From assembly GCF_030373445.1 (NCBI RefSeq), contig NZ_JAUCYU010000010.1, positions 1-64,000 on the forward strand: a stretch of 64,000 nucleotides of DNA, in the 5' to 3' direction. The notes below the pieces were generated by a model, which did not search any database, was not told where the DNA came from, and worked only from the letters and a program-made list of their open reading frames with translations. Positions 1 through 8,870 of this stretch are shown piece after piece. How positions within the stretch are numbered: the stretch's first letter is position 1; each line of letters opens with the position of its first letter. The DNA comes from Roseovarius sp. (GTDB lineage Bacteria > Pseudomonadota > Alphaproteobacteria > Rhodobacterales > Rhodobacteraceae). Made by a program: the position numbers and the translations under genes.

Positions 1-52
1 TGCCTAAGCCTCCTGGTTCAGGCCCAGGTGTCCGGTCGAAAATGGGGCCAGT
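1..52 (-). mobile_element. probable end of an IS3-like insertion sequence
   Basis: Read on the minus strand, the neighbouring reading frame stops abruptly at TGAACTGGCCCC. This resembles the terminal inverted repeats of IS3-family elements, which commonly begin TGA and carry a CCCC block. It is followed by about 40 bp of leader ending in AGGAGGC, a good ribosome binding site, right at the window edge. The transposase would then start just outside the window. No transposase sequence is visible, so this is inferred from the terminus-like sequence and the truncation next to it. Confidence 0.4.
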
Positions 53-337
53 TCAGGTGGCCTCCGGCGTATCATTGATAGAGAAAACGGGACATAGGTG
101 CTTCTCAAAAACGACTATGTCTTGTTGCTTACTCAGGCCACCAAAACTATCAACTACAATGCCGGAGCCGATGCCGACATTTCCCGGCAAGACCCTCTCC
201 AGCTGCAATCGTGCTGGAGTTTCTCTCGCGGCGCCTATTAGGCCGGGATGACCTGCTCCCGCAGCCTCGTCGAAATCGTTGACGAGCCGCCGGGCCATCA
301 ACTGAAGATGATCAAATCCCGAAAAGCTTTTAGCCAT
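53..337 (-). pseudogene. truncated gene, N-terminal fragment of a DUF6602-like protein
   Basis: This 94-residue frame begins with a strong ribosome binding site (AAGGAGG, 5 nt before the ATG). It contains SFGGLSKQQDIVVFEK followed by CPVFSINDTPEAT, which resembles the start of the DUF6602 domain found in defence-like or accessory proteins of unknown function. The frame ends right after PEAT, in the middle of what looks like a conserved block, at a sequence resembling an insertion-sequence end. I read it as the 5' part of a gene interrupted by a transposon rather than a complete small protein. The family call is from memory of the motif and is not certain. Confidence 0.45.
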
Positions 338-1079
338 TGACGCCTCCTTAAAAAGCGACCGTATATCAGACTGGTTGCGCGCGTAATCACTATATCGATG
401 ACGGCTTCTTCGGCCGTGTTCACCAGATACGCCTATCCGCTACCGAGCCCAAATCGGGCACTAGTTGCAACTATGTCGAAGGACGTCTTCGTCCGGCAAC
501 TACGACGTCTGGTCGCGCGTTACCCTCGCGGCCGCAGCGAGCGGCTGTAATCGCAACCTTGAGCAGCTCCGACCTACGGCAGGTTTGGGCCGTTCTGCCA
601 AACTTAAAAAGTCCGCTCCCTGCACATAGCCGCTAGTGCGTCGATATGCTTGGGTATCGATCTAACCGTGCGAAGCTGCGCATCGTCGGGCCGTGGTGCG
701 GCGAACCGACGTCTGTGAGGGGCAGTTTATGGCTGCCAAGGACGTCCATCCTTTGCGCGTGGCGCTCCATCTGCGAAATCGCCGTGCCGTCACGCCAGAG
801 GCGTGCCGGGTATGGGCGGCGCACCCTTGGTGCGGCGGGGCGGCCCACCTCTCGGCGATTGTTGGCAATCGCCTTCCGGCCGGCGGGCGATGCGTGGCGG
901 GCTGGCGCCCCTTGTTCTGCGCGGTATGGCTTTGCTCGAATTTCCGGGATCCCCCGATCTCTTGCCTTGCCGGGGCGACCGCGGCGCGGCCAGGGAAGGC
1001 CGGGGCGTCGTGGCCCTGCGGACAGGGCCCGCGGAAACGCGCCCAGTGCCGCGTGTGACACGAGCGCGGCCTGCAAGGG
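338..1079. other. 742 bp with no convincing gene
   Basis: Several overlapping open frames exist on both strands here, but none has recognisable protein features. They look like by-products of GC-rich sequence. A perfect hairpin with arms GGCGATTG and CAATCGCC and a TTGG loop lies at 854-873, without a following T-run. The promoter of the truncated gene at 53-337 should lie in the first part of this stretch. Confidence 0.5.
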
Positions 1080-4000
1080 TCAGGGTCTCGCGTAGTCCTG
1101 CTCGGGGCTGAGAAGGATCTGGGCGCAATCCTCGAGGCATGCGGAGCGGACGACGTCGGCGTGGCTTCGACGATCGGCCTCGGACGAGGGCCACAGGAGA
1201 AGCTCGGCGGTGCGTATGTAGAGCGACACGATCCCGATCGGCTCCTCCGCCGCGAAGGCCAGCATCGCGTCGATCACCTCCCGCGCCAGCGCGCGGTCGT
1301 CATCCATCACGGCGCGTTCCAGGACGCTGGCGTGATACCAGAAGACCGAATGCGCGAGAGAGCCGCGCGCGATGCATTCCCGGCCCTTTGCGATCCAGTC
1401 ATCGCGCGCCGCGCGGTCTTCCGCCAGCAAGGCCGCGAGGCCCAGGATCTTGCCGCCGATATACGCGTCGGAACCGGCGTCGTCGAGAAACGGCCGGATA
1501 TAGTCGCGCGCCGTCTGCAGATCGCCCCGGCGCATGTGGAGATAGGCATACAGGGTCTGCACATCCTTCATGAACCGGGTTTCGCCACGGGCCGTGGCAA
1601 GCTTGGATATCGCGACCAGGTCTTCCTCGAGGCCCGCCAGGTCACCGTTGGCCGTGCGCATTTCCGCCCGTATCTCGCGGGCGATGAGTTCCGTCCGGGC
1701 GGCGCCGCACTGGACCGCGCTGTCGACGGCGACGTCGGCCAGCAGAAAGGCCTGCGGACCGGGATCGGCGAAGAAGAGCGAGAAGGCCCGCATGAACATG
1801 TATTCTTCCCGCACGAGCCCGAGACCGGCCTGTTCGGCTGTTTCGATGGCCTTGGTGAAATGGCCATACGCGGTGGTGAACCGACCGGCGGCATAGGCCG
1901 CGTCGCCGATGCCACCGTGGCCGCGGGCTATTCCGCGCGGATCGCCGGCAAGTTCGGCCGCGTCCAGCGCCGCCGCGTGATGCGCCATGCAGGCGGCATG
2001 ATCCCCCCGCACGAACGCGCGGTTGCCGCGCTGTTCGTGTATTTCCGCGCGGCCGGGGCCGGCAAGACCGATGGAATCGGCGATGTCTTCGGCCGCGTCC
2101 AGCGCCCGGTCGGCCGCGTCCCCCTGGCCGAGCCGGTGCAGAACGAGCGCCTGGCGCGTCAGCATGGCGACGCGTGTTTCGGCCCTGGTGGCCAGGGCAT
2201 GGGCGGTGCGATAATCCTCGAGCGCGCCGGCCATGTCGCCCCGGGTGCGACGGATGCTGGCGCGGCAGGAATACAGTTCCGCGTGCGATTCAGGGTCGGC
2301 ATCGCGGGCAAGACCCTTGTCGATATAGGGAAAGGCGGCCGAAAAGCGGCGCGCGGCGACCATGGCATTCGCCGCCGCCACGGTGGCGTGCCCGGCATCG
2401 GCGTCATCCGGGGCCCGCAGCGCGTGATCGGCCCAGCGCAGCGGATCGCCGCCGCGGAAGAATGCCGCCGCACGCGCATGCCAGTCCTGCCGTGTTTCCT
2501 CGGGGATGGCCTCGTAGATCGCCAGGTGGACAAGATCGTGCCCGAAGGCCAGCCCGGTTTCGGTTTCGTGCAGCAGGTCGCCACTTGGTCGCAGGCGTGC
2601 GGTGGCGGGAAAGATCGCGGCGGCCTCGGCCGGATCGAATCCGGCCCCCAGGACCGCTGCCTGCCGCAACGCGCCGCGCTCGGCTTCGGGGAGGCGTTCG
2701 ACCTGTTCCTGTACCAGTTCCGCGACGCTGGTCGGCAGGGCGCCATCGGTCCAGTTCGCCTCGAGCAGGCGGATGAGGAACAGGGGGTGCCCCGCGGCCC
2801 GTTCGATGGCCGCCTCGGGGGCGGTGTTGCCGGGCGCCAGCGCCCGGACAAGGTCACGCGCCCTGGCCTCCGGCAGGGGCGGGAGCGTGACACGCACCAG
2901 GCCGGGCAGGGCGCGCACCGCCAGCCGGCGATCGAGGCTGCGCGACCCGGGACGTTCCGTCAGCAGAACGACGGCGCGGCTGTTCTGAAGTTCCTTCACG
3001 AGATCGAGGATGAAATCGCCAGCGCCTACGGGCCTCCAGTGGCAATCCTCGATAACCACGAGCAGACCGGATGGCTGCGCCGCCCGGGTCAATGCGGCGG
3101 CGAGAACGTCGACGATCCGCTCCTGCTGCGCCTCGGGAGAGAGGGCGCTCATTCGCAACTCGACCTCGTTGCCAATATGCTCGTCGCGCAGCCACGACCA
3201 CACGGCCCGGTCAATCGAGGAGGCCTCTTCGGGGCGAGGAAGCGCCGGCAGGGCGGCCATGATCCTTTGTGCCAAGTGGCGCGATCCGGGAGAGAAGGCC
3301 TCGAACCCGGCCCTGGCGATGCGCATCCCGGATTCCCCGACACTCCGGGCGATTTCGGCGGCCAGCCGGCTCTTGCCGATCCCGGCTTCACCGGCAAGGT
3401 GGATCGTCAGGCCGGACCCGGCCGTCTGCGCCGCCGTGATCGCGGCGGTGATCTGCGCCAGTTCGGTATCGCGTCCGATGATCGGCAGGTCGGGGCGCTT
3501 TCGCATCGCGCCGAGCTGCAGGGATACGGCGCGCTGGCTGCTTTCGACGGTCAGCCCGAGGCGCGGGGCCAGCTCGGCGATGACGAGAACGTCTCCGGGC
3601 TCCGCCATCGCCGCCAAGCGCCGGACCTGCACGATGGCCCGGGATGTCGCGTGCTCCGCGGTCTCCGCCGCCGCCAGGCCGAAGGACAGGGTCGGTCCTG
3701 CATCCGCGGCAAGTTGCAGGGCGGTGTTGGACACATCGTGCAACGGCTGGCCGGTGAACACGAATGCCACTTCGCCCGGCCGCGCCTCGAGCTCGACCGC
3801 CCCGTGGGCGCTGGCCGTTTCCCGCAGGGAAGCGAAATCCGGTGTGCCATCCGCCTCCATGCACAGCAGGAGGAAGGCCGTCTCGGGCGTCGGGGCATCG
3901 CTGTTTGCGCCGGTATCCGGCGCGGGGGGGCGCGGCGCGGTACCGGCGCCGCGGCGCAGCCGGTCGTAGAGAGCGCGCGTCTCGGGGTCAGGGGCGGTGC

Positions 4001-4637
4001 CCAGGTCACGCCGCAGCGCGGCCTCCAACTCGTTGTAGCGCGACCTGACCGCCCCGCGCATACCGCGCGCGGCATCCAGCGTCATCAGCCGCCGGTGCGC
4101 CGCCTCGTTCAGCGGATCGTGTGCCAGCAACCGGTGCGCCAGCGCCGCGGCATCGGGGCTGTCGCCCATGCGCTCAAGCTCCCGCGAGAGCGCGTCGGTG
4201 ACCAGTCCCGCGAGCCTTGCGCGATGCTCCGCGACAACCTGTCCGAGTTCGAAGGCACCAACGTCGAGCCCATCCAGAAACGGCCCCCCGTACAGGCGCA
4301 CCGCCTCGGTCGGATCGTTGCGCGCCAGGGCGTCGTGGAACACGTCGAGATCGGTGACCACGCCCGCGCCGAGGCGCAGGTCGTCTCCCTCTGCCTCGAC
4401 CCAGCCATCGCCCCCGGCGCGACGTATCTGGAGCAGCGCCTGGCGCAGGCTTGCCCGCGCCTGATCGCTGTCGCTGTGCTCCCAGAGCAAGGCAGCAAGA
4501 CGCTGCCGGGACATGGTCCGCCGCCGCGCCACGGCGAGGAGTCCGGCCAGCAGCCGGGGCTTGCGGGCGCTCAATGCCACCCGGTCACCGTCTCGAGTCA
4601 TCGCGAACCCGCCAAGACATTCGAGCCGGAATTCCAT
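1080..4637 (-). CDS. SARP/BTAD-domain transcriptional regulator with AAA ATPase and TPR-like C-terminus
   Basis: A 1185-residue regulator. Residues 1-95 form an OmpR-type winged helix (LECLGGFAMTRDG, then LLAGLLAVARRRTMSRQRLAALLWE). Residues about 100-240 form the bacterial transcriptional activation (BTAD) repeat region. A linker leads to an ATPase module starting at IIGRDTELAQI, with Walker A GEAGIGKS and Walker B-like LLVVIEDCHW. The last 500 residues are alpha-helical TPR-like repeats. This architecture resembles SARP-type and MalT-like large ATP-binding regulators. I chose the ATG at 4637 because AAAGGTG precedes it at good spacing; an in-frame GTG at 4655 is the alternative. It is divergent from the homocysteine methyltransferase-family gene, a likely target. 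The inducing signal is unknown. Confidence 0.85.
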   Translation of the reverse strand: MEFRLECLGGFAMTRDGDRVALSARKPRLLAGLLAVARRRTMSRQRLAALLWEHSDSDQARASLRQALLQIRRAGGDGWVEAEGDDLRLGAGVVTDLDVFHDALARNDPTEAVRLYGGPFLDGLDVGAFELGQVVAEHRARLAGLVTDALSRELERMGDSPDAAALAHRLLAHDPLNEAAHRRLMTLDAARGMRGAVRSRYNELEAALRRDLGTAPDPETRALYDRLRRGAGTAPRPPAPDTGANSDAPTPETAFLLLCMEADGTPDFASLRETASAHGAVELEARPGEVAFVFTGQPLHDVSNTALQLAADAGPTLSFGLAAAETAEHATSRAIVQVRRLAAMAEPGDVLVIAELAPRLGLTVESSQRAVSLQLGAMRKRPDLPIIGRDTELAQITAAITAAQTAGSGLTIHLAGEAGIGKSRLAAEIARSVGESGMRIARAGFEAFSPGSRHLAQRIMAALPALPRPEEASSIDRAVWSWLRDEHIGNEVELRMSALSPEAQQERIVDVLAAALTRAAQPSGLLVVIEDCHWRPVGAGDFILDLVKELQNSRAVVLLTERPGSRSLDRRLAVRALPGLVRVTLPPLPEARARDLVRALAPGNTAPEAAIERAAGHPLFLIRLLEANWTDGALPTSVAELVQEQVERLPEAERGALRQAAVLGAGFDPAEAAAIFPATARLRPSGDLLHETETGLAFGHDLVHLAIYEAIPEETRQDWHARAAAFFRGGDPLRWADHALRAPDDADAGHATVAAANAMVAARRFSAAFPYIDKGLARDADPESHAELYSCRASIRRTRGDMAGALEDYRTAHALATRAETRVAMLTRQALVLHRLGQGDAADRALDAAEDIADSIGLAGPGRAEIHEQRGNRAFVRGDHAACMAHHAAALDAAELAGDPRGIARGHGGIGDAAYAAGRFTTAYGHFTKAIETAEQAGLGLVREEYMFMRAFSLFFADPGPQAFLLADVAVDSAVQCGAARTELIAREIRAEMRTANGDLAGLEEDLVAISKLATARGETRFMKDVQTLYAYLHMRRGDLQTARDYIRPFLDDAGSDAYIGGKILGLAALLAEDRAARDDWIAKGRECIARGSLAHSVFWYHASVLERAVMDDDRALAREVIDAMLAFAAEEPIGIVSLYIRTAELLLWPSSEADRRSHADVVRSACLEDCAQILLSPEQDYARP

Positions 4638-4728
4638 TTTTAACGCACCTTTCACGCTTGAAGGCCCGGAAAGTTTAACGCCGGCCGGGCAGAAGGCATC
4701 TCACCAGACACGTTCAGAGAGCCGACAC

Positions 4729-4905
4729 ATGATTCACTTCAATTCAAAACCGGGTTCCGGCTGCAGGCCCGGACCGGCGAGGCCGCGCAAATGGCACGAC
4801 CTGATCATCCGCATTCTCGGCCTGCCGCGGATAGACCCCCTCGACGAGGTGACCGGTCTGCCGCCGCAGAGCCCGAGCGTGCTTCGAAACCCTAATCTAT
4901 GGTGA
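4729..4905 (+). CDS. small hypothetical protein, 58 aa
   Basis: A short frame starting MIHFNSKPGSG and ending VLRNPNLW lies between the SARP gene and the methyltransferase-family gene. It has few hydrophobic stretches and no motif I recognise. Its stop codon overlaps the ATG of the next gene (ATGGTGA), an arrangement typical of translational coupling and the main reason to list it. The ribosome binding site is weak. It could equally be a leader peptide or chance. Confidence 0.35.
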   Translation: MIHFNSKPGSGCRPGPARPRKWHDLIIRILGLPRIDPLDEVTGLPPQSPSVLRNPNLW

Positions 4906-5861
4906 CCCAAATGGCGACTTATCGCAATAATCTTCCCCAGGCCGGCAAAACGCTGATGCTGACCGATTCCGGGCTCGAAACGACGCTGATCTTTCACGAC
5001 GGTCTCGACCTGCCGGCCTTCGCCGCCTATCCGCTGATGGAAACGCCCGAGGGGCGCGACACGCTGATGCGCTATTATCGCCGGCATATCAGCATTGCCG
5101 CGGACCACGGCACCGGTTTCGTGCTGGAAGCGCCGACCTGGCGGGCCAGCCGCGACTGGGGCGCCCGGCTGGGCCATTCCCCGGAAGACCTGGCGCGGAT
5201 CAATCGCGCGGCGATCGGGTTCCTGTCGGACCTGCGCGGCGCATCCGGGTCGGTGCGGCCGATGGTGATCTCCGGCAACATCGGTCCGCGGGGCGATGGC
5301 TACCGGCCGGATACCGCCATGACCGCCGCCGAGGCCGAGCGCTACCACGGCGAACAGATCGGCTGGTTCGCCCAGACCGATGTCGACATGGTGACCGCGG
5401 TCACGCTGTCGACCGTGACCGAAGGGATCGGTGTGATCCGGGCGGCGAAAAAGGCCGGCCTGCCGGTCGTGGTGGCCTATACCGTGGAAACGGACGGCCG
5501 TCTGCCCGACGGCACGCCGCTTGGCCGGGCCTTCGAGGAAACGGATGCCCGCACCGACTGTGCCGCGGCCTATTTCATGGTCAATTGCGCGCATCCCGAC
5601 CATTTCCGCGGCGCGCTCGAAGCCGGTTCCGGGTGGCTGAAGAGGATCGGCGGCGTGCGCGCCAACGCGTCCCGCCTCAGCCACGCAGAGCTGGACGACG
5701 CCGAGGAGCTCGATGCCGGCAACCCCGCCGAGCTGGGCCGCGACTATGCCCGGCTGCGCCGTCTCCTGCCGAATCTCAGCGTCCTGGGCGGCTGCTGCGG
5801 CACCGACCACCGCCATGTCGAAGCAATCGCCGATTGCTGCGTGGCCAGTTACGCGGAGTGA
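4899..5861 (+). CDS. homocysteine S-methyltransferase family protein
   Basis: A 320-residue TIM-barrel protein of the homocysteine-binding methyltransferase family. These Zn enzymes transfer a methyl group to homocysteine from donors such as S-methylmethionine or betaine. The start LMLTDSGLETTLIFHDG matches the family's N-terminal DGGLET-type motif. The zinc-binding cysteines are visible as a Cys after FMVN (near residue 229) and in the C-terminal GGCCGTD. Length is normal. The start could be 12 nt downstream (MATYRNN). It is divergent from the SARP regulator, which probably controls it, and is followed after 8 bp by a DUF1353 gene. Methyl donor not determinable from sequence. Confidence 0.85.
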   Translation: MVTQMATYRNNLPQAGKTLMLTDSGLETTLIFHDGLDLPAFAAYPLMETPEGRDTLMRYYRRHISIAADHGTGFVLEAPTWRASRDWGARLGHSPEDLARINRAAIGFLSDLRGASGSVRPMVISGNIGPRGDGYRPDTAMTAAEAERYHGEQIGWFAQTDVDMVTAVTLSTVTEGIGVIRAAKKAGLPVVVAYTVETDGRLPDGTPLGRAFEETDARTDCAAAYFMVNCAHPDHFRGALEAGSGWLKRIGGVRANASRLSHAELDDAEELDAGNPAELGRDYARLRRLLPNLSVLGGCCGTDHRHVEAIADCCVASYAE

Positions 5862-5869
5862 CCCGCGCC

Positions 5870-6607
5870 ATGACCCCCTCGTTCGCTTTTCGGCAGCTCG
5901 CCCCGGGGCGGCGCCACAGCAGCCTCATCCTTTCCCGACGGGCCCGGCGGCTGACCTCGCTGGCGATCCTGATTGGGCTTGGCGTGCTCGTTCTCACGGC
6001 GGATCCTTTCGGCGCCGGGCAGGCCTGTAGCGATGCGACGGTCGGCCGCTGCTCATTCATGAGCACGACGCCGAAAGTCGGAGCGGAGGCGATCCGGATC
6101 CCCGGCAAGCCGCATGTCTACGCGCGGCTTGCGACCCCGCTCAGCTTTACCGATCCGGCAGGCGCCGTCTGGACGGCGCCGCGCGGCACGCTGACCGACG
6201 GCGCCTCCATTCCTCCGGTTTTCGTGCCGCTGATCGGGGAGCCGCGACGCGCCGAATTCCTCTCTCCGGCGGCGCTGCACGATGCCTATTGCGGTGCGGG
6301 CAACGAAGACCTGCCCCAGTTTCGCACGCGGTCGTGGGAGGAAACGCACCGGATGTTCTTTCACGGCCTGCTTGCCGCAGGTGTTCCGCCCGCGAAGGCA
6401 AAAGTCATGTTCGCCGCCGTCTACCTGGGCGGGCCGCGATGGGATGATCCCGCGCGATCGCTGGACACCGTCCCCGACGCCGTTCTTCGCCGCGAGATGG
6501 AGGCGTGCCTGCGCTTCATCGAAGAAGACCGCCCGAGCCTGGCCGAAATAGAAGCCTGGATGCGCCGCCGCGAGCCGACGCTTCTGTCCGCGACTTCGGC
6601 GCCCTGA
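5870..6607 (+). CDS. DUF1353 domain protein with N-terminal membrane anchor
   Basis: A 245-residue protein. After an Arg-rich N-terminus, residues about 28-45 (LTSLAILIGLGVLVLTA) form one transmembrane or signal-anchor helix. The remainder carries TDGASIPPVF followed by SPAALHDAYC, the signature of the DUF1353 family seen in phage-related and secreted proteins of unknown function. The ATG lies 8 bp after the preceding stop, so it is probably co-transcribed with the methyltransferase-family gene. Function unknown; the motif suggests a periplasmic domain. Confidence 0.7.
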   Translation: MTPSFAFRQLAPGRRHSSLILSRRARRLTSLAILIGLGVLVLTADPFGAGQACSDATVGRCSFMSTTPKVGAEAIRIPGKPHVYARLATPLSFTDPAGAVWTAPRGTLTDGASIPPVFVPLIGEPRRAEFLSPAALHDAYCGAGNEDLPQFRTRSWEETHRMFFHGLLAAGVPPAKAKVMFAAVYLGGPRWDDPARSLDTVPDAVLRREMEACLRFIEEDRPSLAEIEAWMRRREPTLLSATSAP

Positions 6608-6705
6608 TTTCCGCGACTGCGGCTCGTTTCTCGCCACGTGGCCTTTTGCTGGCGCGGGCCGCAAGTCACCAAAGCCCGACGACATCCACACCGGAGACCC
6701 AGACC

Positions 6706-7107
6706 ATGACGTCCCGAACGCTTCAATCCTGCCTGTCTGCCATCTTTCTGCTGCTTGGGGCCTGGTGCCTGTTCTTTCCCGGCATGGTGGTCGGGCTCAC
6801 GTTCCGGCCGGAGCTGGCCACGGCCACCGACCAGGCCCGTTTCCTGATGGGATGTTTCGGGGCTCAGGCGGTGCTCAACGGTACGATCCTGGCGACCGCG
6901 CGCTTTTCTGCGGTGACCTTCCTTGTCTTCGGCCTTGTCGGGTCGGTGCCCTTTTTCGGGTTCAATATATGGTTCTGGCTGGTTGTTCCGGTGCTCAATT
7001 CGTGGATGCTTCTGGACCTGGCCGGTAACCTTGGCATCCTGACGGCCGGTATCTGGGGGTGGCACCTGGCGCGGAAGGAAGCCGCGGACGCGGAGCCCTT
7101 CGACTGA
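6706..7107 (+). CDS. small integral membrane protein, 133 aa
   Basis: Four hydrophobic segments are visible (LQSCLSAIFLLLGAWCLFF, ARFLMGCFGAQAVLNGTIL, VTFLVFGLVGSVPFFGF and LNSWMLLDLAGNLGILTAG), so this is almost certainly an inner-membrane protein. It has an acidic C-terminus (EAADAEPFD). No catalytic motif is visible and I do not recognise a characterised family. It lies 98 bp after the DUF1353 gene on the same strand and ends before a hairpin shared with the convergent acetyltransferase gene. Confidence 0.65.
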   Translation: MTSRTLQSCLSAIFLLLGAWCLFFPGMVVGLTFRPELATATDQARFLMGCFGAQAVLNGTILATARFSAVTFLVFGLVGSVPFFGFNIWFWLVVPVLNSWMLLDLAGNLGILTAGIWGWHLARKEAADAEPFD

Positions 7108-7121
7108 AGGCGGGCCCATCC

Positions 7122-7144
7122 GGCGCCAAGCAGACATTGGCGCC
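7122..7144. terminator. hairpin between convergent genes
   Basis: Arms GGCGCCAA (7122-7129) and TTGGCGCC (7137-7144) form a perfect 8-bp stem with a 7-nt loop. It lies in the 68-bp gap between two convergent genes, where a bidirectional terminator is expected. There is no strong T-run. Confidence 0.55.
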
Positions 7145-7175
7145 ATTGCTGGCCGGCGCGGGAACCTGGGTGCCC

Positions 7176-7646
7176 TTAGCGGATAGTTTTTTCCATCAGG
7201 TAGTTGTGGATCTGCACGTTGTTCCGCTCGAAATCGCGACGTCTGACCACACCGAAGCCTGCCCGTAGAAAGAACCTGCGGGCCGCTTCGCTTGCCTCGA
7301 CATAGAGGCGTGACACCCCAGCCTCCAGCGCTTCGCGTTCCAGACGTTCGTAGAGAGCTTTTCCCACACCGCTTCCGGCGTGACCCGGATGGCAGTAGAA
7401 ACAGTCGATATGGCCGTCGCGTTCCAACTCGACAAAGGCAATCGGTTTCTCGTCGTCGTCGACGGCGACAAACACCGAGCGCCCATCGGAGACACGGGCA
7501 TGGAACGTGTCTGCAGGCACGGGGGCAGGGCTCCAGGCGTCGACCTGATCGCCGGTGTAATCCTTGCTGCCAATGGCATGGACAGCCTGGTGAAACACCT
7601 GAACCAGAATGGCCGCATCGTCGGGTTTGTAATCGCGTATCCTCAT
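7176..7646 (-). CDS. GNAT family N-acetyltransferase
   Basis: A 156-residue single-domain acetyltransferase. The start MRIRDYKPDDAAILVQVFHQAVHAI is the usual beta1-alpha1 of the Gcn5-related fold. The acetyl-CoA binding loop is represented by HPGHAGSGVGKALYERLE (Q/RxxGxG/A-like), and a C-terminal segment is rich in aromatic residues. It resembles the YafP-like small-molecule or protein acetyltransferases. Substrate unknown. It follows the exporter operon on the same strand after a gap of 96 bp and may be its last gene or an independent unit. Confidence 0.8.
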   Translation of the reverse strand: MRIRDYKPDDAAILVQVFHQAVHAIGSKDYTGDQVDAWSPAPVPADTFHARVSDGRSVFVAVDDDEKPIAFVELERDGHIDCFYCHPGHAGSGVGKALYERLEREALEAGVSRLYVEASEAARRFFLRAGFGVVRRRDFERNNVQIHNYLMEKTIR

Positions 7647-7742
7647 GGAGGCGATGTAGCGGCTTGGATCGTCAATGGGAATGGCTGTTTCGTCCGCGTG
7701 CCCCTTTATCCCGGGAGCGCGAGGCGCCGCGTGCTCCGCCGC

Positions 7743-8870
7743 CTACGCGAGGCGGTTGCGGAAGAACCAGGCGGCGACCGGCAGGGTGACGGCGGCGATC
7801 GCGCCGAGGGCCAGCATGTCGGGAAGCAGCACGTCGTAGCCGGCGCCTTCGAGGTAGACCCGGCGCGTGATGGTGATGGCGTAGTTGAGCGGATTGACCA
7901 TCGTGAACCAGCGCAGCGCCGCCGGCATGTTCTCGGTCGGCGCCATCAGCCCGGACAGGAGCATGAAGGGCATCAGGAGCAGGAAGGTCAGGATCATCGC
8001 CTGCTGCATGTTCTTCGCGAGCGAGGACAGGAACAGCCCGATGCCGATCGCCGCCGCGAGGAACAGCATGAGGCCGGTATAGAGGACCAGGTAGGAGCCG
8101 GCGAAGGGGATGCGGAACCACAGGAGCGCCACGAGCAGGATCAGGCTTGCCTGAACCAGCCCGACCAGCATCGAGGGCACGGCCTTGCCGATCATGATCT
8201 CGGTCGGCCGGAACGGCGCCACGAGCAGCTGGTCGAAGGTGCCTTCCTCGCGCTCGCGGGCGACCGACATCGCCGCCAGCATCATCGTCATCAGCATGGT
8301 GATCGCGCCGATCAGCGACGGGATCATGTGCCACCGCGTCTCGAGCGAGGGGTTGTACCAGGCGCGCGAGACCACCTGCACCGCCGCGCCGGAGCGGCCG
8401 AGCAGGCGTTGGACGTCGGCGCCGAAGGCCGTCGCGATGGCGGCGACATAGCCCTGCGCGATGCCAGCGGTGTTGGAGTTGCGACCGTCGGCGATCACCT
8501 GCACCGCGCCCTGGCCGCCCGCGGCGATGTCCCGCATGAAGCCGGGCCCGATCGCAACGACGAGGACCACGTCGCCCGCGAGCAGCAGGGGCGCCGCGTC
8601 CTCGACCCGGTTCACGGTCGCGACACGTTCGAAGATGCCGGACCCGTCGAAGCGCGACACGAACTCGCGCGACACGACGCTGCGGTCCTGGTCGACCAGG
8701 GCGTAGGTCACCTGGTTCAGATCGTAAGTCGCCGCGTAGCCGAAGACCAGGCATTGCACGACCGGCGGCGCCAGAAGCACGGCGCGGCTGCGCGGATCCT
8801 TCAGGATCACCAGGAGCTCCTTGCGCATCAGCGCCAGGATGCGGAGCAGCGACCGCCGCAGCCCCGTCAT
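7743..8870 (-). CDS. ABC-2 type transporter permease (YbhR-like)
   Basis: A 375-residue inner-membrane permease. An N-terminal transmembrane helix (APPVVQCLVFGYAATYDL) is followed by a large periplasmic domain of about 150 residues, then five hydrophobic segments containing VAREREEGTFDQLLVAPFRPTEIMIGK, the classic ABC-2 membrane-domain motif. The ATG overlaps the TGA of the upstream permease (ATGA). With the HlyD protein, the double ATPase and the second permease it forms a YbhGFSR-type exporter, a family linked to efflux of drugs or other hydrophobic compounds. Substrate unknown. Confidence 0.88.
   Translation of the reverse strand: MTGLRRSLLRILALMRKELLVILKDPRSRAVLLAPPVVQCLVFGYAATYDLNQVTYALVDQDRSVVSREFVSRFDGSGIFERVATVNRVEDAAPLLLAGDVVLVVAIGPGFMRDIAAGGQGAVQVIADGRNSNTAGIAQGYVAAIATAFGADVQRLLGRSGAAVQVVSRAWYNPSLETRWHMIPSLIGAITMLMTMMLAAMSVAREREEGTFDQLLVAPFRPTEIMIGKAVPSMLVGLVQASLILLVALLWFRIPFAGSYLVLYTGLMLFLAAAIGIGLFLSSLAKNMQQAMILTFLLLMPFMLLSGLMAPTENMPAALRWFTMVNPLNYAITITRRVYLEGAGYDVLLPDMLALGAIAAVTLPVAAWFFRNRLA

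Noticed and set aside
633..1095. overlapping open frames on both strands before the SARP gene
   Set aside because: Arg/Pro/Ala-rich translations without any recognisable motif and no good ribosome binding sites.
1161..4643. very long plus-strand open frame opposite the SARP regulator
   Set aside because: It lacks recognisable domains, and the minus-strand frame encodes a coherent SARP/AAA protein; long antisense frames are expected at this GC content.
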